Shown here: piece after piece, positions 34,449-43,160 of the stretch
Position numbering within the stretch: the first letter of the stretch is position 1
Layout of the letters: each line of letters opens with the position of its first letter
Origin: Planctomycetota bacterium
GTDB lineage: Bacteria > Planctomycetota > Phycisphaerae > UBA1845
NCBI GenBank assembly: GCA_024276605.1
Contig: JAJRWX010000031.1
Span: 1-64,000 of the forward strand
Reading direction: 5' to 3'
DNA length: 64,000 nucleotides
Notes under the pieces: model-generated
What the model was told of the DNA's origin: nothing
The model's input: the letters and a program-made list of their open reading frames with translations, nothing else
Database searches by the model: none
Position numbers and translations under genes: made by a program

Positions 34449-34542
34449 AAATCCGAGCGGCGAGCGCCAGCCTGTAGGTCGGGCATCGCCCGACGGAACA
34501 TCATCCCGTCCGCCAGAAATTGTCGGGCAGAGCCCGACCTAC
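34449..34542. repeat. GTAGGTCGGGC palindrome with adjoining hairpin unit
   Basis: Perfect arms GTAGGTCGGGC (34474-34484) and GCCCGACCTAC (34532-34542) enclose further GGGC/GCCC complementarity. The left edge (GAGCGGCGAGCGCCAGCCTG) resembles the GGTCAGAG-hairpin core. A related palindrome is at 47315-47386. It fills much of the gap between the regulator and cmk. Confidence 0.55.
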
Positions 34543-34630
34543 TTGTCGAGTCATGTAGGACGGACACCGCCTGACGAAACGTTTTGCCCAACATTTCTCG
34601 TTTAATCGTTTTTCGGTATGATCCGTCATT

Positions 34631-35293
34631 ATGATTATCACCATCGATGGACCCGCCGGTTCAGGTAAATCCACTGCGGCGAGAAAACTCGCAGCCCGGT
34701 TGGCGTTGCCCTATCTTGATACGGGGGCTATGTATCGCGCTATTGCCTATGCTGCGCTATCGGTCCACGTCGATTTTGAAGACCAGGCCGCCCTATTACG
34801 CATCGCGCAGCAGGTGGATTTACAACTGGACTGCGGACCGACGTTTACCCGTGTACGTGTGGATGGCCAGGATGTCAGTGAAGCCATTCGTTCAATGGAT
34901 GTCAGCACCGTGACACCATACGTCGCACGATGTCAGGCGATACGCGATTTACTGGTCCAGCGTCAACGGCAGCTTGGCCAGGCATTGGGTTCGTTCGTCA
35001 CGGAAGGTCGAGATCAGGGTAGCATTGTTTTTCCCAAAGCGGATAAACGGTTCGTACTCGAAGCCGGATTAGAGGCCCGTGCGCAGCGGCGCCATCAAGA
35101 ACTTTCCGCAGATGGGGAAGATGTCACGCTAGATGAAGTTCGTACAAATTTGTGTGCCAGGGACAGGGTCGACTCGAAACAATGGGAGCCGCTGCTTCAA
35201 TCGAAAAATGCTCACCTCCTCGACACAACCCATATGACCATCCATGACGTCATAGATCACCTCGCTGCAGAAGTTAGCAATACCCCAAGATGA
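34631..35293 (+). CDS. cmk: Cytidylate kinase
   Basis: This 220-aa enzyme phosphorylates CMP and dCMP with ATP. The P loop is IDGPAGSGKSTAARKLA at the N-terminus, followed by YLDTGAMYRAIAYAAL, the CMP-binding insert region, and VTEGRDQGSIVFPKADKRFV, where the family usually reads GRDIGTVVFP. The tail holds the lid-type motif RAQRRHQEL and ends with DTTHMTIHDVIDHL. Length and motif order are normal. The gene is convergent with the seven-gene operon that follows. Confidence 0.94.
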   Translation: MIITIDGPAGSGKSTAARKLAARLALPYLDTGAMYRAIAYAALSVHVDFEDQAALLRIAQQVDLQLDCGPTFTRVRVDGQDVSEAIRSMDVSTVTPYVARCQAIRDLLVQRQRQLGQALGSFVTEGRDQGSIVFPKADKRFVLEAGLEARAQRRHQELSADGEDVTLDEVRTNLCARDRVDSKQWEPLLQSKNAHLLDTTHMTIHDVIDHLAAEVSNTPR

Positions 35294-35336
35294 TTCGTCG
35301 ATGACGTACCAGCGTGGAATTGGTAACATCACAACG

Positions 35337-36389
35337 CTACGCGGTGCGCTTTTGGATCGTATTCGGATCGCGGGCGGCTGTTAGCGCCGTGTCGTAGGTG
35401 ATTTCGCCACGTTGGTAAAGATCAAGCAACGTGTGGTCCATCGTCGTCATGCCATACTTGCGACCGGCTTGCATCTCCGTGTAAAGCTGGTGGATCGTGT
35501 TCTCGCGAATATGGTGCCTCACCCCCTGCGTTCCTACTAGCACTTCACAACAAAGTACCCGTTTATTTCCCTGCGCATTCAAATGAAGCTGCTGGGCGAT
35601 CACCGCCTGAAAGGTGTTGGCTAACATAAAACGTATCTCGCTTTGCTGTCCATCAGGAAAAGCCGACACAATCCGCTGGATGGACTGCACAGCATCCGGC
35701 GTATGTAATGTAGCAATGACCAGGTGACCGGTTTCTGCCGCCATCAGTGCCGTGTACATCGTATCACGGTCGCGCATCTCGCCGATACAGATGACATCGG
35801 GATCTTGCCGAAGCACGTGCACCAGCGCCTGTTGAAACGAACGAACATCAGTCATGACCTCTTGTTGAATGACTAACGCCCGTTGGGAATGATGTACATA
35901 CTCGATCGGATCCTCGATGGTAATAATCTTCTTACGACTCTCATGGTTGATAAGGTCGATGGCATAGTGAAGGGTTGTCGTTTTTCCGACGCCGGTTGGT
36001 CCTGTGATGAGCATCAGCCCGTTTGGACGGCGCACTATATCGTCAATCATAGCTGGCAGTCCCAGCGCCTCTCTTGACCTGACCTCACTCTCACTAAGAC
36101 GGATGGAAAGCTCCGGTGAACTGTTGCGGTAGTAGATCGTCACCCTGGCACGGTCATGATCGCCAAAGGCTAACGAGAAACATAACTGCCAATCGGATTC
36201 TAATCGTCTTCTCTTTTCCTCGTTAAGACACTCAACGGCCAGTGCATGAGCCACGTCAGCCGTGATGGCCTCGCCCTTAGCCGACACTATCTCTCCATCG
36301 ATACGAAACATCGGTGGAAGCCCCACGACGACATGGATGTCGCTGGCATGATGTTTGCGTCCGGCATGAATCAGCGCAAGTAACTTCAT
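35337..36389 (-). CDS. pilT: PilT-type retraction ATPase
   Basis: This is a 350-aa secretion-superfamily ATPase. The start is put at ATG 36389, which overlaps the TPR gene stop (ATGA) and has GGAGAAAGGG directly upstream. Motifs follow PilT order: ASDIHVVVGLPPMFRIDGEI, GPTGVGKTTTL (Walker A), ITIEDPIEYVH (Asp box), DVICIGEMRD (Walker B) and TGHLVIATLHT (His box). It ends with GVRHHIRENTIHQL (the family's AIRNLIRE region) and GMTTMDHTLLDLY. PilT powers type IV pilus retraction, but no pilus genes are near. It is the last gene of a seven-gene operon, so its target may be something else, including the membrane protein or TPR protein encoded upstream. Confidence 0.9.
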   Translation of the reverse strand: MKLLALIHAGRKHHASDIHVVVGLPPMFRIDGEIVSAKGEAITADVAHALAVECLNEEKRRRLESDWQLCFSLAFGDHDRARVTIYYRNSSPELSIRLSESEVRSREALGLPAMIDDIVRRPNGLMLITGPTGVGKTTTLHYAIDLINHESRKKIITIEDPIEYVHHSQRALVIQQEVMTDVRSFQQALVHVLRQDPDVICIGEMRDRDTMYTALMAAETGHLVIATLHTPDAVQSIQRIVSAFPDGQQSEIRFMLANTFQAVIAQQLHLNAQGNKRVLCCEVLVGTQGVRHHIRENTIHQLYTEMQAGRKYGMTTMDHTLLDLYQRGEITYDTALTAARDPNTIQKRTA

Positions 36390-37189
36390 CCCTTTCTCCA
36401 TCTACGCCACATACCGCTAAGACGCGTTAGTATCGGCGGGTTATCGGATAAAGCATCCATAGCAGATTGCGCCTCCATGTAATCCGGTCGCAAATCCAAA
36501 CATCGCTGGTAGCTGGTTTGCGCCGCAGAAACCAAGGCCAATGCCTGCTGACATTCGCCCAACGCAAACCAGGTGTAACCGTGCCCGGGTTCGAGTTCGA
36601 TAGCCTGCTTGAGATAGCCGAATGCGTTTGTCATGCGCTGATGGAAAGCATAAACACGCGCGATGATGACGTGGTCAAACCACTCAAAGGCTGGGTCGGC
36701 CATCGCCCTTTGAAAGCATTCCTCAAAATGTTTATCACCCTTGGCCAGCAGCGTTTCACCACGAACGATCCAGCGCCAAGGCGATGTTCCAGCCGCTTGT
36801 AGCGAAGCATCACTACAAGCCAATCCGGTTTTGTAGTCATGCAGACGTGTACAGGCCTGCGCTTTAGCGGCAAGTAGTTCACCCTGGTTTCGAAATAACT
36901 CGAGCGCTTTATCGCTCCAGACACGGGCCTCGTGGCATTCGTCTAGCTGTACAAGCATCTGCACCTGACCTACCCACGCCGTGATAGCCGTACGATCTTC
37001 CTTTAGCGCACGGGTGTACAATCGAAGAGCCGCATCGAATTTACCCCAGCGATATTCGGCGCGAGCTTGAGCCAGAAAGTCACTCGAGTCCTTTGCTTGG
37101 GATTGCAGTTCTGCACGCGACTCTTGCGACTCGCGCCGCTCCTCTTCGAATTCAAGATTGGAGAATCTTCCTGGCATGACAATAATCAC
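36386..37189 (-). CDS. TPR-repeat protein
   Basis: This is a 267-aa soluble protein made of about five or six tetratricopeptide repeats. Typical helices include AEYRWGKFDAALRLYTRAL, DECHEARVWSDKALELF, TNAFGYLKQAIELEPGHGYT and AAQTSYQRCLDLRPDYMEAQ. The charged N-terminus (EFEEERRESQESRAEL) precedes the repeats. The gene overlaps its upstream neighbour by an ATGA and its downstream neighbour in the same way, so all three proteins should be made together. As a TPR protein it most likely serves as an adaptor between the membrane protein and the PilT-type ATPase, which is inference from coupling. ATG 37177 is an alternative start. Confidence 0.8.
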   Translation of the reverse strand: MIIVMPGRFSNLEFEEERRESQESRAELQSQAKDSSDFLAQARAEYRWGKFDAALRLYTRALKEDRTAITAWVGQVQMLVQLDECHEARVWSDKALELFRNQGELLAAKAQACTRLHDYKTGLACSDASLQAAGTSPWRWIVRGETLLAKGDKHFEECFQRAMADPAFEWFDHVIIARVYAFHQRMTNAFGYLKQAIELEPGHGYTWFALGECQQALALVSAAQTSYQRCLDLRPDYMEAQSAMDALSDNPPILTRLSGMWRRWRKG

Positions 37190-38217
37190 TCGAGAGACCC
37201 AATACGAGATAATGGGCGTATGCGCAGTATGACGCGGCCAAGAATATCGTCGAGTGACACGATGCTCAATTCCCGAGCTAAAGCCCTAGGCACGTACCGG
37301 TTTTCGGGTTGATAAAAATTCCATTGTGCCACAGTTCTGAACACTGCATACTCTGTCTTACCGAGTGTAACGTCGTAGTCGCCGATCGGTAGTATACGCC
37401 CTAATGGCGCGTATCGTTCTTCCGGCTCCACGTCATTAACACTCAATACACCTTTCTTTAGCATAATATGATCACCCGGTACACCAACGACGCGGTTCAC
37501 ACCATACCCAGCCTCAATAATAATCCCGCCTACTATCAGCGTGTCAATCTGATACAGGACAATGTCTCCAGGTACATAAGTGGTGGGTCGAATCCATGCA
37601 CCTTCACACAAAAGGCCATCACCGTCCTGAATCACATCGCCTCCCGGACTATGCCTGATAGGCACGACCACTAGGAACCGGGAGCAAAACCAAACACCGG
37701 GTTGGTAGATGAAAAAGTTAAAGGATAGGAACACGATTAAGCCAAAGGCAGCGCGCATGAACAGCGTTTCAAAGGCGAGATTTGCTGCAAACAAAGTGAC
37801 TATGGCTAACGTGTGTACGGCGACCATACCCGACAGCATGAACCATGACCAATGCGTACCAATGCCCACAATCATAAGCATAAAGAACAAGAGCCATACA
37901 GACAGGAGCACGCGGCCCCACTGGCGGCGCCCTGTCTTGAGATGACCGAGGCCGGGAATAAACGACCAGCGTAGCGCACGATTGTCAATCGGTTCGGGAT
38001 TGATAACGCCCATGGAACGCCAGAGCTTACCGAAGTCCGGGCATAACAACCGCAGACGGTTTCCAGTGCGGCGAACAGTTGTGGCGGTGTTACGAGGTGA
38101 AGCACGCGGCGGTTCGATCACGACATCATCTAAGTCGAGCCGGCTGCCACAGCGCGCACAAAGCGATGCGCCCGGGAAATTCTCAAATGTACAACTCAAG
38201 CATTGCATGGCAGTCAC
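37186..38217 (-). CDS. Zinc-ribbon membrane protein with degenerate S26 signal-peptidase fold
   Basis: This protein has 343 aa. An N-terminal zinc ribbon (Cys6, Cys9, Cys20, Cys23; CLSC and CARCG) is followed by three or four hydrophobic segments (about 101-120, 124-146, 155-175). A C-terminal region has the S26 beta fold: VPGDIVLYQ (215-223) and NRVVGVPGDHI (241-251), matching the signal peptidase I boxes. The canonical SM catalytic pair is not found in IRHSPGGDVIQDGDGLL, and the usual Lys of KRVVGLPGD is Asn241. It therefore looks like an S26-derived protein that has lost, or changed, its active site. It is coupled by overlap to the TPR gene. Confidence 0.75.
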   Translation of the reverse strand: MTAMQCLSCTFENFPGASLCARCGSRLDLDDVVIEPPRASPRNTATTVRRTGNRLRLLCPDFGKLWRSMGVINPEPIDNRALRWSFIPGLGHLKTGRRQWGRVLLSVWLLFFMLMIVGIGTHWSWFMLSGMVAVHTLAIVTLFAANLAFETLFMRAAFGLIVFLSFNFFIYQPGVWFCSRFLVVVPIRHSPGGDVIQDGDGLLCEGAWIRPTTYVPGDIVLYQIDTLIVGGIIIEAGYGVNRVVGVPGDHIMLKKGVLSVNDVEPEERYAPLGRILPIGDYDVTLGKTEYAVFRTVAQWNFYQPENRYVPRALARELSIVSLDDILGRVILRIRPLSRIGSLE

Positions 38218-38235
38218 CCACCTTCAGAGCTATCG

Positions 38236-38445
38236 TCAGCTGGTCGTACCCTTTGTATGGGTATCAATACGTACTTCGCCCTCCGGCGCATAATAGTCCC
38301 CCGTGAGGTGACGTTCCTCCTCATGGCCAACTATCTTTTTAATGAGTTCTGCATATTCGATACATTGGGGGCCTTTCACGCCCTTCACCTCAACGGTCAC
38401 TTTTCCGGTCTTGCTGATAACGATTTCGAATTCCGGTTTGCTCAT
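38236..38445 (-). CDS. DUF2997 protein
   Basis: This is a 69-aa protein that fits DUF2997: EFEIVISKTGKVTVEVKGVK (two beta strands), GPQCIEYAELIKKIVG (helix with conserved Cys) and ERHLTGDYYAPEGEVRI. DUF2997 genes are often found beside DUF1257 and Ycf46-type AAA genes, as here. The gene has GGGAG 8 nt before the ATG and is separated by 17-18 bp from genes on both sides. The biochemical role is unknown. The short length and conserved Cys suggest a small partner or substrate of the neighbouring enzymes. Confidence 0.8.
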   Translation of the reverse strand: MSKPEFEIVISKTGKVTVEVKGVKGPQCIEYAELIKKIVGHEEERHLTGDYYAPEGEVRIDTHTKGTTS

Positions 38446-38462
38446 AGTTGTACTCCCGGTTG

Positions 38463-38915
38463 TTACAGGCGAACCCGCAGACGAACTGATTGATCAGCGA
38501 GCACTTCTTCATCTACGACATTGTAATTACGATGCTTCAGCTCAGTAACGAGTTTATGGTAGGCGAACTGCTGTATGATTCTGCCGGACACTTCCTCACC
38601 AATCTGTTTGAGTTGTTTTTTCGACTGCCCTTGTCCTGAAACACACACGGTACATCTACCACGATCATCTTGCCCAACCTCGATCGTGACACCCGCTTTT
38701 TGCACCACGATCTTCTCTGTTGGTGTCATGCTATCAGCTACGATTTCGCTGTTGGCGATCTCAGTTTCCACTTTTTCGCGGCTCGACTGTTTCTCTTCGT
38801 GCAATGTCGATCCCTGAACCGCGAATCCCATGCCTGTAACGGCACCCATGACTGCGGCTGATATGACCGGCCACGATGATACAACAATTGGGGTTAATAC
38901 GATGACTGCGCTCAT
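38463..38915 (-). CDS. DUF1257/Ycf35-like protein with hydrophobic N-terminus
   Basis: This is a 150-aa protein. The C-terminal part (QQFAYHKLVTELKHRNYNVV then DEEVLADQSVRLRVRL) has the form of the DUF1257 (Ycf35) C-terminus, and its place between DUF2997 and AAA genes supports that. The N-terminal 35 residues (VIVLTPIVVSSWPVISAAVM) are hydrophobic, which is not typical of cyanobacterial Ycf35 and suggests membrane association. The centre has VTIEVGQDDRGRCTVCVSGQ with a Cys-x2-Cys. It lies 32 bp after the AAA gene. The family assignment is moderate because it rests on the C-terminus and context. Confidence 0.65.
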   Translation of the reverse strand: MSAVIVLTPIVVSSWPVISAAVMGAVTGMGFAVQGSTLHEEKQSSREKVETEIANSEIVADSMTPTEKIVVQKAGVTIEVGQDDRGRCTVCVSGQGQSKKQLKQIGEEVSGRIIQQFAYHKLVTELKHRNYNVVDEEVLADQSVRLRVRL

Positions 38916-38947
38916 GGTATGGCTCCGTTTTTCCTCTGTTTGGGCGT

Positions 38948-40540
38948 CTAAATCTCCAGCTTCCGTCGTATTTGCGTATCTACTTCCTCATCCCTTCGCG
39001 CAGCAAGTCGAGCACGCCCATCCGACCAGGCACGGAGCGAAGAAATTTCCTCCGCCATGGTCCGTGACAACGGCACACTCGTTTTGATACTCTTCAGGAC
39101 ATCCTCCGAGTCCAACTCTTTTTCAAGATAAAAGGCATCGTACAACGAACTGATAACGGCTTCCTCGATTTCGGCGCCACTGAAGCCGTCGGCAGCATCG
39201 GCGAGCGCGGTTAAATCGAAGTTTGATGACTCGCGACCGCGCTTGCGTAAATGGATATTGAAAATCTCTCGTCGCTCTTCTTTATTGGGAAGATCAACGA
39301 AGAAAATTTCGTCCAATCGCCCCTTGCGCAGCAGCTCCGGTGGAAGCTGAGAAATGTTGTTAGCCGTCGCCATGACAAAGACAGGTTTGCTCTTCTCGCT
39401 TAGCCAAGTCAAAAAGGTGCTCATTACGCGGGCTGTCGTACCGCCATCCGTATTGGCCGACCCCTGCGAGCCGGAGAAAGCTTTATCAATTTCATCTACC
39501 CAGAGTACGACCGGGGCTATGCTTTCAGCCACCGATATGGCGCGACGAACGTTACTCTCTGAAGAACCAACGAGGCTCGAAAACATTCGACCCACGTCGA
39601 ACCGCAGCAGTGGCATGTTCCACATTCGGCTGACGGCTTTTGCACATAAGCTTTTACCACAACCCTGTACACCGATCAGAAGCACACCCTTGGGCGCAGG
39701 AAGCCCAAATTGCCTGGCCCGATCTGTGAATGCCAATGATCGACGGGTGAGCCAATCTTTGAGCCATTCCAACCCACCAACATCACCAACATCAGTACTC
39801 GATTCGTAATATTCAAGAAGCCCGCTCTTACGAATAATCTGCTGTTTCTCGGAAAAAACAACGGAAACGTCATCTAAGTTGAGCGTTCCATCATTGACGA
39901 TGGTTTTCGCAAAAACATTCTCTGCTTCCTGTAGTGTGAGTCCCAGCGCTGCTTGTATGAGTTGCTCCCGAGACTTGTCGTCAAGATTAATCGTCACGTG
40001 GGAACTGTCGGCTACATCTTGGCAAATACGCGTGAGAAGCTCGTCGAATTCTTCAACGCCCGGCAGGGGATAATCGATCACGCAAACGTCTTTCTCGAGT
40101 TCGGGAGCAATTTCCATGACTGGCGACGAAATCACAAGTGTCTTGTAGCTGTCGCTTAACGCATTGGCCACTTCACGCAATTTGCGAATCACCGCAATGT
40201 TACAATCTCGTTCGCGCATGAAGCTGTGAAAGTCCTTGAACAGATAGATAGCCGGCTCCTTGTGCTCGATCACGGCATCAAGCGCCTCGACGGGATCGGC
40301 GATCTTCTTGGCTTTGGGAGCCAATGAATCTGCGCCGGATTTACTAAGCCCGGCTGTCACCGACCAGCAAAAAAGCTGTTTTTTTCGACTGGTCGCGATA
40401 CCCCTAAGCTGCTGCTCAACACGACGCTCCTCCCAGGAAACAATATAAATAATGGGGTAGCGGGCGCGAATAAGGAGTTCAATCTCGTTCATCGAGGATG
40501 CGGGCGGTGAGGATTTTTCAGTTGTTACCTTCGACGTCAC
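38948..40540 (-). CDS. AAA ATPase, Ycf46 type
   Basis: This is a 530-aa AAA ATPase. The N-terminal 240 residues form the Ycf46-type degenerate module ([20 protein letters not shown] and [14 protein letters not shown]). The catalytic module has Walker A GVQGCGKS (290-297), Walker [10 protein letters not shown] (343-351), sensor-type MATANN, and the arginine-finger region [17 protein letters not shown]. It lacks an FtsH-like protease domain. Ycf46 is conserved in cyanobacteria and some plastids, with a proposed role in photosynthesis or inorganic carbon use that cannot apply simply here. The gene lies 27 bp after the radical SAM gene and 32 bp before the DUF1257-like gene. Remodelling of a partner protein is the expected activity. 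Confidence 0.9.
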   Translation of the reverse strand: MTSKVTTEKSSPPASSMNEIELLIRARYPIIYIVSWEERRVEQQLRGIATSRKKQLFCWSVTAGLSKSGADSLAPKAKKIADPVEALDAVIEHKEPAIYLFKDFHSFMRERDCNIAVIRKLREVANALSDSYKTLVISSPVMEIAPELEKDVCVIDYPLPGVEEFDELLTRICQDVADSSHVTINLDDKSREQLIQAALGLTLQEAENVFAKTIVNDGTLNLDDVSVVFSEKQQIIRKSGLLEYYESSTDVGDVGGLEWLKDWLTRRSLAFTDRARQFGLPAPKGVLLIGVQGCGKSLCAKAVSRMWNMPLLRFDVGRMFSSLVGSSESNVRRAISVAESIAPVVLWVDEIDKAFSGSQGSANTDGGTTARVMSTFLTWLSEKSKPVFVMATANNISQLPPELLRKGRLDEIFFVDLPNKEERREIFNIHLRKRGRESSNFDLTALADAADGFSGAEIEEAVISSLYDAFYLEKELDSEDVLKSIKTSVPLSRTMAEEISSLRAWSDGRARLAARRDEEVDTQIRRKLEI

Positions 40541-40567
40541 CTCTCACTCCTCTCATGTCTGATTAGC

Positions 40568-41608
40568 TCAACCAAGTTTCGTACCTAGGGTAGCATCATC
40601 TTCGTGGCAGCACACGTCACCTACGATCGAAGCAAGTTCGGGAGTCAGATCGTGGCAGTAGATCCGTCCATCGGCCCCTATCGTGATCGATACATCCGCC
40701 GAACTTCGCAGATCCTTCGGTGCCTCATCCCATCGATGACCATCCATCACCACCGCATCTGCGAGTTTCATGTTCATGTATTCGATCGCTTGTTGTGCTT
40801 CGAGCTGCGTATTGAGCCGACTGATGGTCCGGTCAGTAGACGCCCGCGAACAAGGAATGTAACCGGTATACAACTGAAAAGGCACGGCAGGTAAATGTTC
40901 CAACATCCAATCGACCACTTTGCGGAAGCAACAATCAAAATGCCCGGGGATGAGCAGATGCCGTACAACAACGCTGGTCGATTGAGCAGCGTGCTCAATA
41001 TTGCGGCATACCATTTCCATGTATCGGGGAACGCCGGCTAGTTGCTTGGCACAACTGTTATGGCCAAACTTGAAGTCGGCTAGATACAATGTAACCACAC
41101 CATCAAGTAAATCAATAACCTCGGGTGTCATATACATATTACTGTTGATGACAAACGGTAAGGGTCGATGGGCAGCAGAGGCTATCGCGAGTATCGTGTG
41201 TAGGTGAAGGGTTGGTTCACCGCCGATCAAACTGATGGATTTCGCACCCGCATCTAAGGTTGCTTCGAGTTCTTCAGCTAACCGAGTCGGATCTATCCGC
41301 TCACCATATTCCGATCGGAAGCAATCGGGGCCTTCGTCACAAAACCGACAACGGAAGTTGCAGCCGCCTAAAAATACACGCAGGGCAGGCGCCAAAGTCG
41401 ACGCTTCATGAAGGCTGATATAACGCTTATAAAAGTACGAGTCAGCCCCGAGATGACATGGGCAAGAATCGTTTCGTGTACGATCCACACCGCACCGAAG
41501 CTCACAAAAATGGCAGCATTTTAGCATGGCCAAGGCTGCACTAGCGCGATCGTGGAGCGAATCGTTTCGTGGCTTGCAGGGATCGGAATTTGGATACGTC
41601 GCCGTCAT
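40568..41608 (-). CDS. Radical SAM protein (PflX/COG1313-like)
   Basis: This is a 346-aa radical SAM enzyme. The cluster motif is CNFRCRFC (Cys83, Cys87, Cys90), followed by ISLIGGEPTLHLHTI (the GGEP SAM-binding motif). A cysteine-rich N-terminal segment (CCHFCELRCGVDR, CPC; Cys31 to Cys51) precedes it, as in PflX-type putative pyruvate-formate-lyase-activating enzymes. The C-terminal region has two nearby Cys-rich points (GRIYCHDL and DVCCHED). The family generates glycyl radicals or modifies proteins. No glycyl radical enzyme is in the window. As the first gene of the seven-gene operon it may modify one of the encoded proteins. An ATG at 41527 (residue 28) is an alternative start. Confidence 0.87.
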   Translation of the reverse strand: MTATYPNSDPCKPRNDSLHDRASAALAMLKCCHFCELRCGVDRTRNDSCPCHLGADSYFYKRYISLHEASTLAPALRVFLGGCNFRCRFCDEGPDCFRSEYGERIDPTRLAEELEATLDAGAKSISLIGGEPTLHLHTILAIASAAHRPLPFVINSNMYMTPEVIDLLDGVVTLYLADFKFGHNSCAKQLAGVPRYMEMVCRNIEHAAQSTSVVVRHLLIPGHFDCCFRKVVDWMLEHLPAVPFQLYTGYIPCSRASTDRTISRLNTQLEAQQAIEYMNMKLADAVVMDGHRWDEAPKDLRSSADVSITIGADGRIYCHDLTPELASIVGDVCCHEDDATLGTKLG

Positions 41609-42058
41609 AACGCGTCAATCCATCGACAAACTCCAATCAAAGGTCTCAGACTCGGCGTAATACAGCACCGCAGACAACGCTTATGGTCGGCGCAAAACCG
41701 CTACGCCGTATCACCCTACAACTGGCGATACGACAAACCGAGCACATGCACGCGCCGGACTGTTACAACCAAGATTCTCTAATGGCACCCCTCTAGCTAC
41801 GATTCTAACGAATGAATATACGAAATTCAAGAAAAAACCGACATTTGTCCCAGAGTGCCATCTATTCAACATATATTTCGGGGATTTACGCCGGTTTCCG
41901 TGCAACCACACGATTCCGGAGCCTATATGTAGGCTTAATAGGAATCTGCCCAAGACTACGATGGGGCAGGGGCACCTCGGTTGATTGGTTGATGCTGCCA
42001 ATCGTCCCAAAGTCTGAAATCCACGGCTACATGCGTATCTCATACCCTTCACACACAA
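41609..42058. other. Intergenic region upstream of the seven-gene operon
   Basis: These 450 bp have no supported gene. Short frames on both strands lack family features. The operon promoter is expected here, but no convincing -35/-10 pair was found by eye. Confidence 0.4.
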
Positions 42059-42619
42059 TCAGGTCTCATGGGTTTCACCCAAGGAAACATCACCCTCCCG
42101 TAGTTTCGAAATCTGCACGCTGGCGCACTGAACAAACATCTCAGCTTCAGCCCGCTTTGAAAAAACGCCCAGTATATCTTTTACTTCGCGCTCCTTCTTT
42201 AGAAAGATGACCGCCCCCAGCGGTGAAGGCTTTACGGCTACGCGCGTAATATTACCCCATGGGATGCTGATGGATTCTTTCTTGTCCAATCGCAACATGA
42301 GTTCGTCGGGTAGAACGGCAGCGAAGCGGCCATGACGAATCAAAATCAGATAATTGTAAACGATATATAGTGCCCAACCCGCACTACAAAGAAGAATCAG
42401 AATAGTGATGTATCGAGGCGTTGTTTGAAACACACCGAATGAGGTTGAGAAAATATAGACGTAGATGAACGCCGGCCAAAATAATTCACGCCAACGTGGA
42501 TGGCGACGCCAAATCCTTGAATGTTCATCATACCCTAGCCCACATTCGGGGCACCGATGCTTCGCAGGCAAACCACGGAGTGTATAACTACACCGAGGGC
42601 ATGACGTCAGTTGGGACAT
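42059..42619 (-). CDS. Zinc-ribbon membrane protein
   Basis: This 186-aa protein begins with a zinc ribbon (CPRCSYTLRGLPAKHRCPEC, Cys-x2-Cys at both ends), the form typical of many short planctomycete membrane proteins. Two hydrophobic segments (about 47-65 and 72-95) follow, and then a soluble C-terminal domain with IPWGNITRVAVKPSPLGAVI and KREVK-type strands that resembles a PH-like fold. The last 40 residues are charged. The gene lies 40 bp after the VOC gene on the same strand. Its function is unknown. Confidence 0.75.
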   Translation of the reverse strand: MSQLTSCPRCSYTLRGLPAKHRCPECGLGYDEHSRIWRRHPRWRELFWPAFIYVYIFSTSFGVFQTTPRYITILILLCSAGWALYIVYNYLILIRHGRFAAVLPDELMLRLDKKESISIPWGNITRVAVKPSPLGAVIFLKKEREVKDILGVFSKRAEAEMFVQCASVQISKLREGDVSLGETHET

Positions 42620-42658
42620 CTACACACTATACCGCTGACCATAATCGTTGCGTAATAG

Positions 42659-43030
42659 CTACGAGTCATACTCAACCAACTCGATCTCAATTCCGTCGGG
42701 ATCCAAGAAGTAGAGGTGCTTACCGGGATCGTACGTTTGCTCCGAATGCGGCTCAACGCCCATTTCTTTCAGCCGGTGTTTGATCGCATCAATATCATCA
42801 ACAACGAATCCATAATGATTCAGACCAACAACATCCATCCGCTGCTCAGCCCGACCAGGCACCTCAGCCTCCATGAGTGCGATGTACTGACGATCATCCC
42901 CGATATGCGCACCTTCAGCCCCGGATGCGAACTTTCCACGCCAGCGTACCTGAAAACCGAATATCTGCTGATAAAATGCCACTGACCGCTCCACATTCGA
43001 TACCGTGAGGTTCACATGCTCAAGAAACAT
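42659..43030 (-). CDS. VOC family protein (glyoxalase-like)
   Basis: This 123-aa single vicinal-oxygen-chelate domain has the glyoxalase/dioxygenase fold. It begins MFLEHVNLTVSNVERSVAFY, with the first metal histidine in HVNLTV. A second half, GLNHYGFVVDDIDAIKHRL, contains another His. The last strand LYFLDPDGIEIELVEY carries the C-terminal Glu typical of the metal site. ATG 43030 is chosen because AAGGAGATAGAG directly precedes it; the longer frame to 43099 has no domain character. The gene is divergent from the SufR-like regulator 130 bp away. The substrate is unknown. Confidence 0.88.
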   Translation of the reverse strand: MFLEHVNLTVSNVERSVAFYQQIFGFQVRWRGKFASGAEGAHIGDDRQYIALMEAEVPGRAEQRMDVVGLNHYGFVVDDIDAIKHRLKEMGVEPHSEQTYDPGKHLYFLDPDGIEIELVEYDS

Positions 43031-43160
43031 CTCTATCTCCTTATCATTAGGGCACTTACAATTGTATAAGCTACTACTTATTTTATTATATGTGGTCAAA
43101 TCATTTTGTCAAGCAAACTATTTCATAAATATACAGATTGCGTATATGATAGACTTCAAG

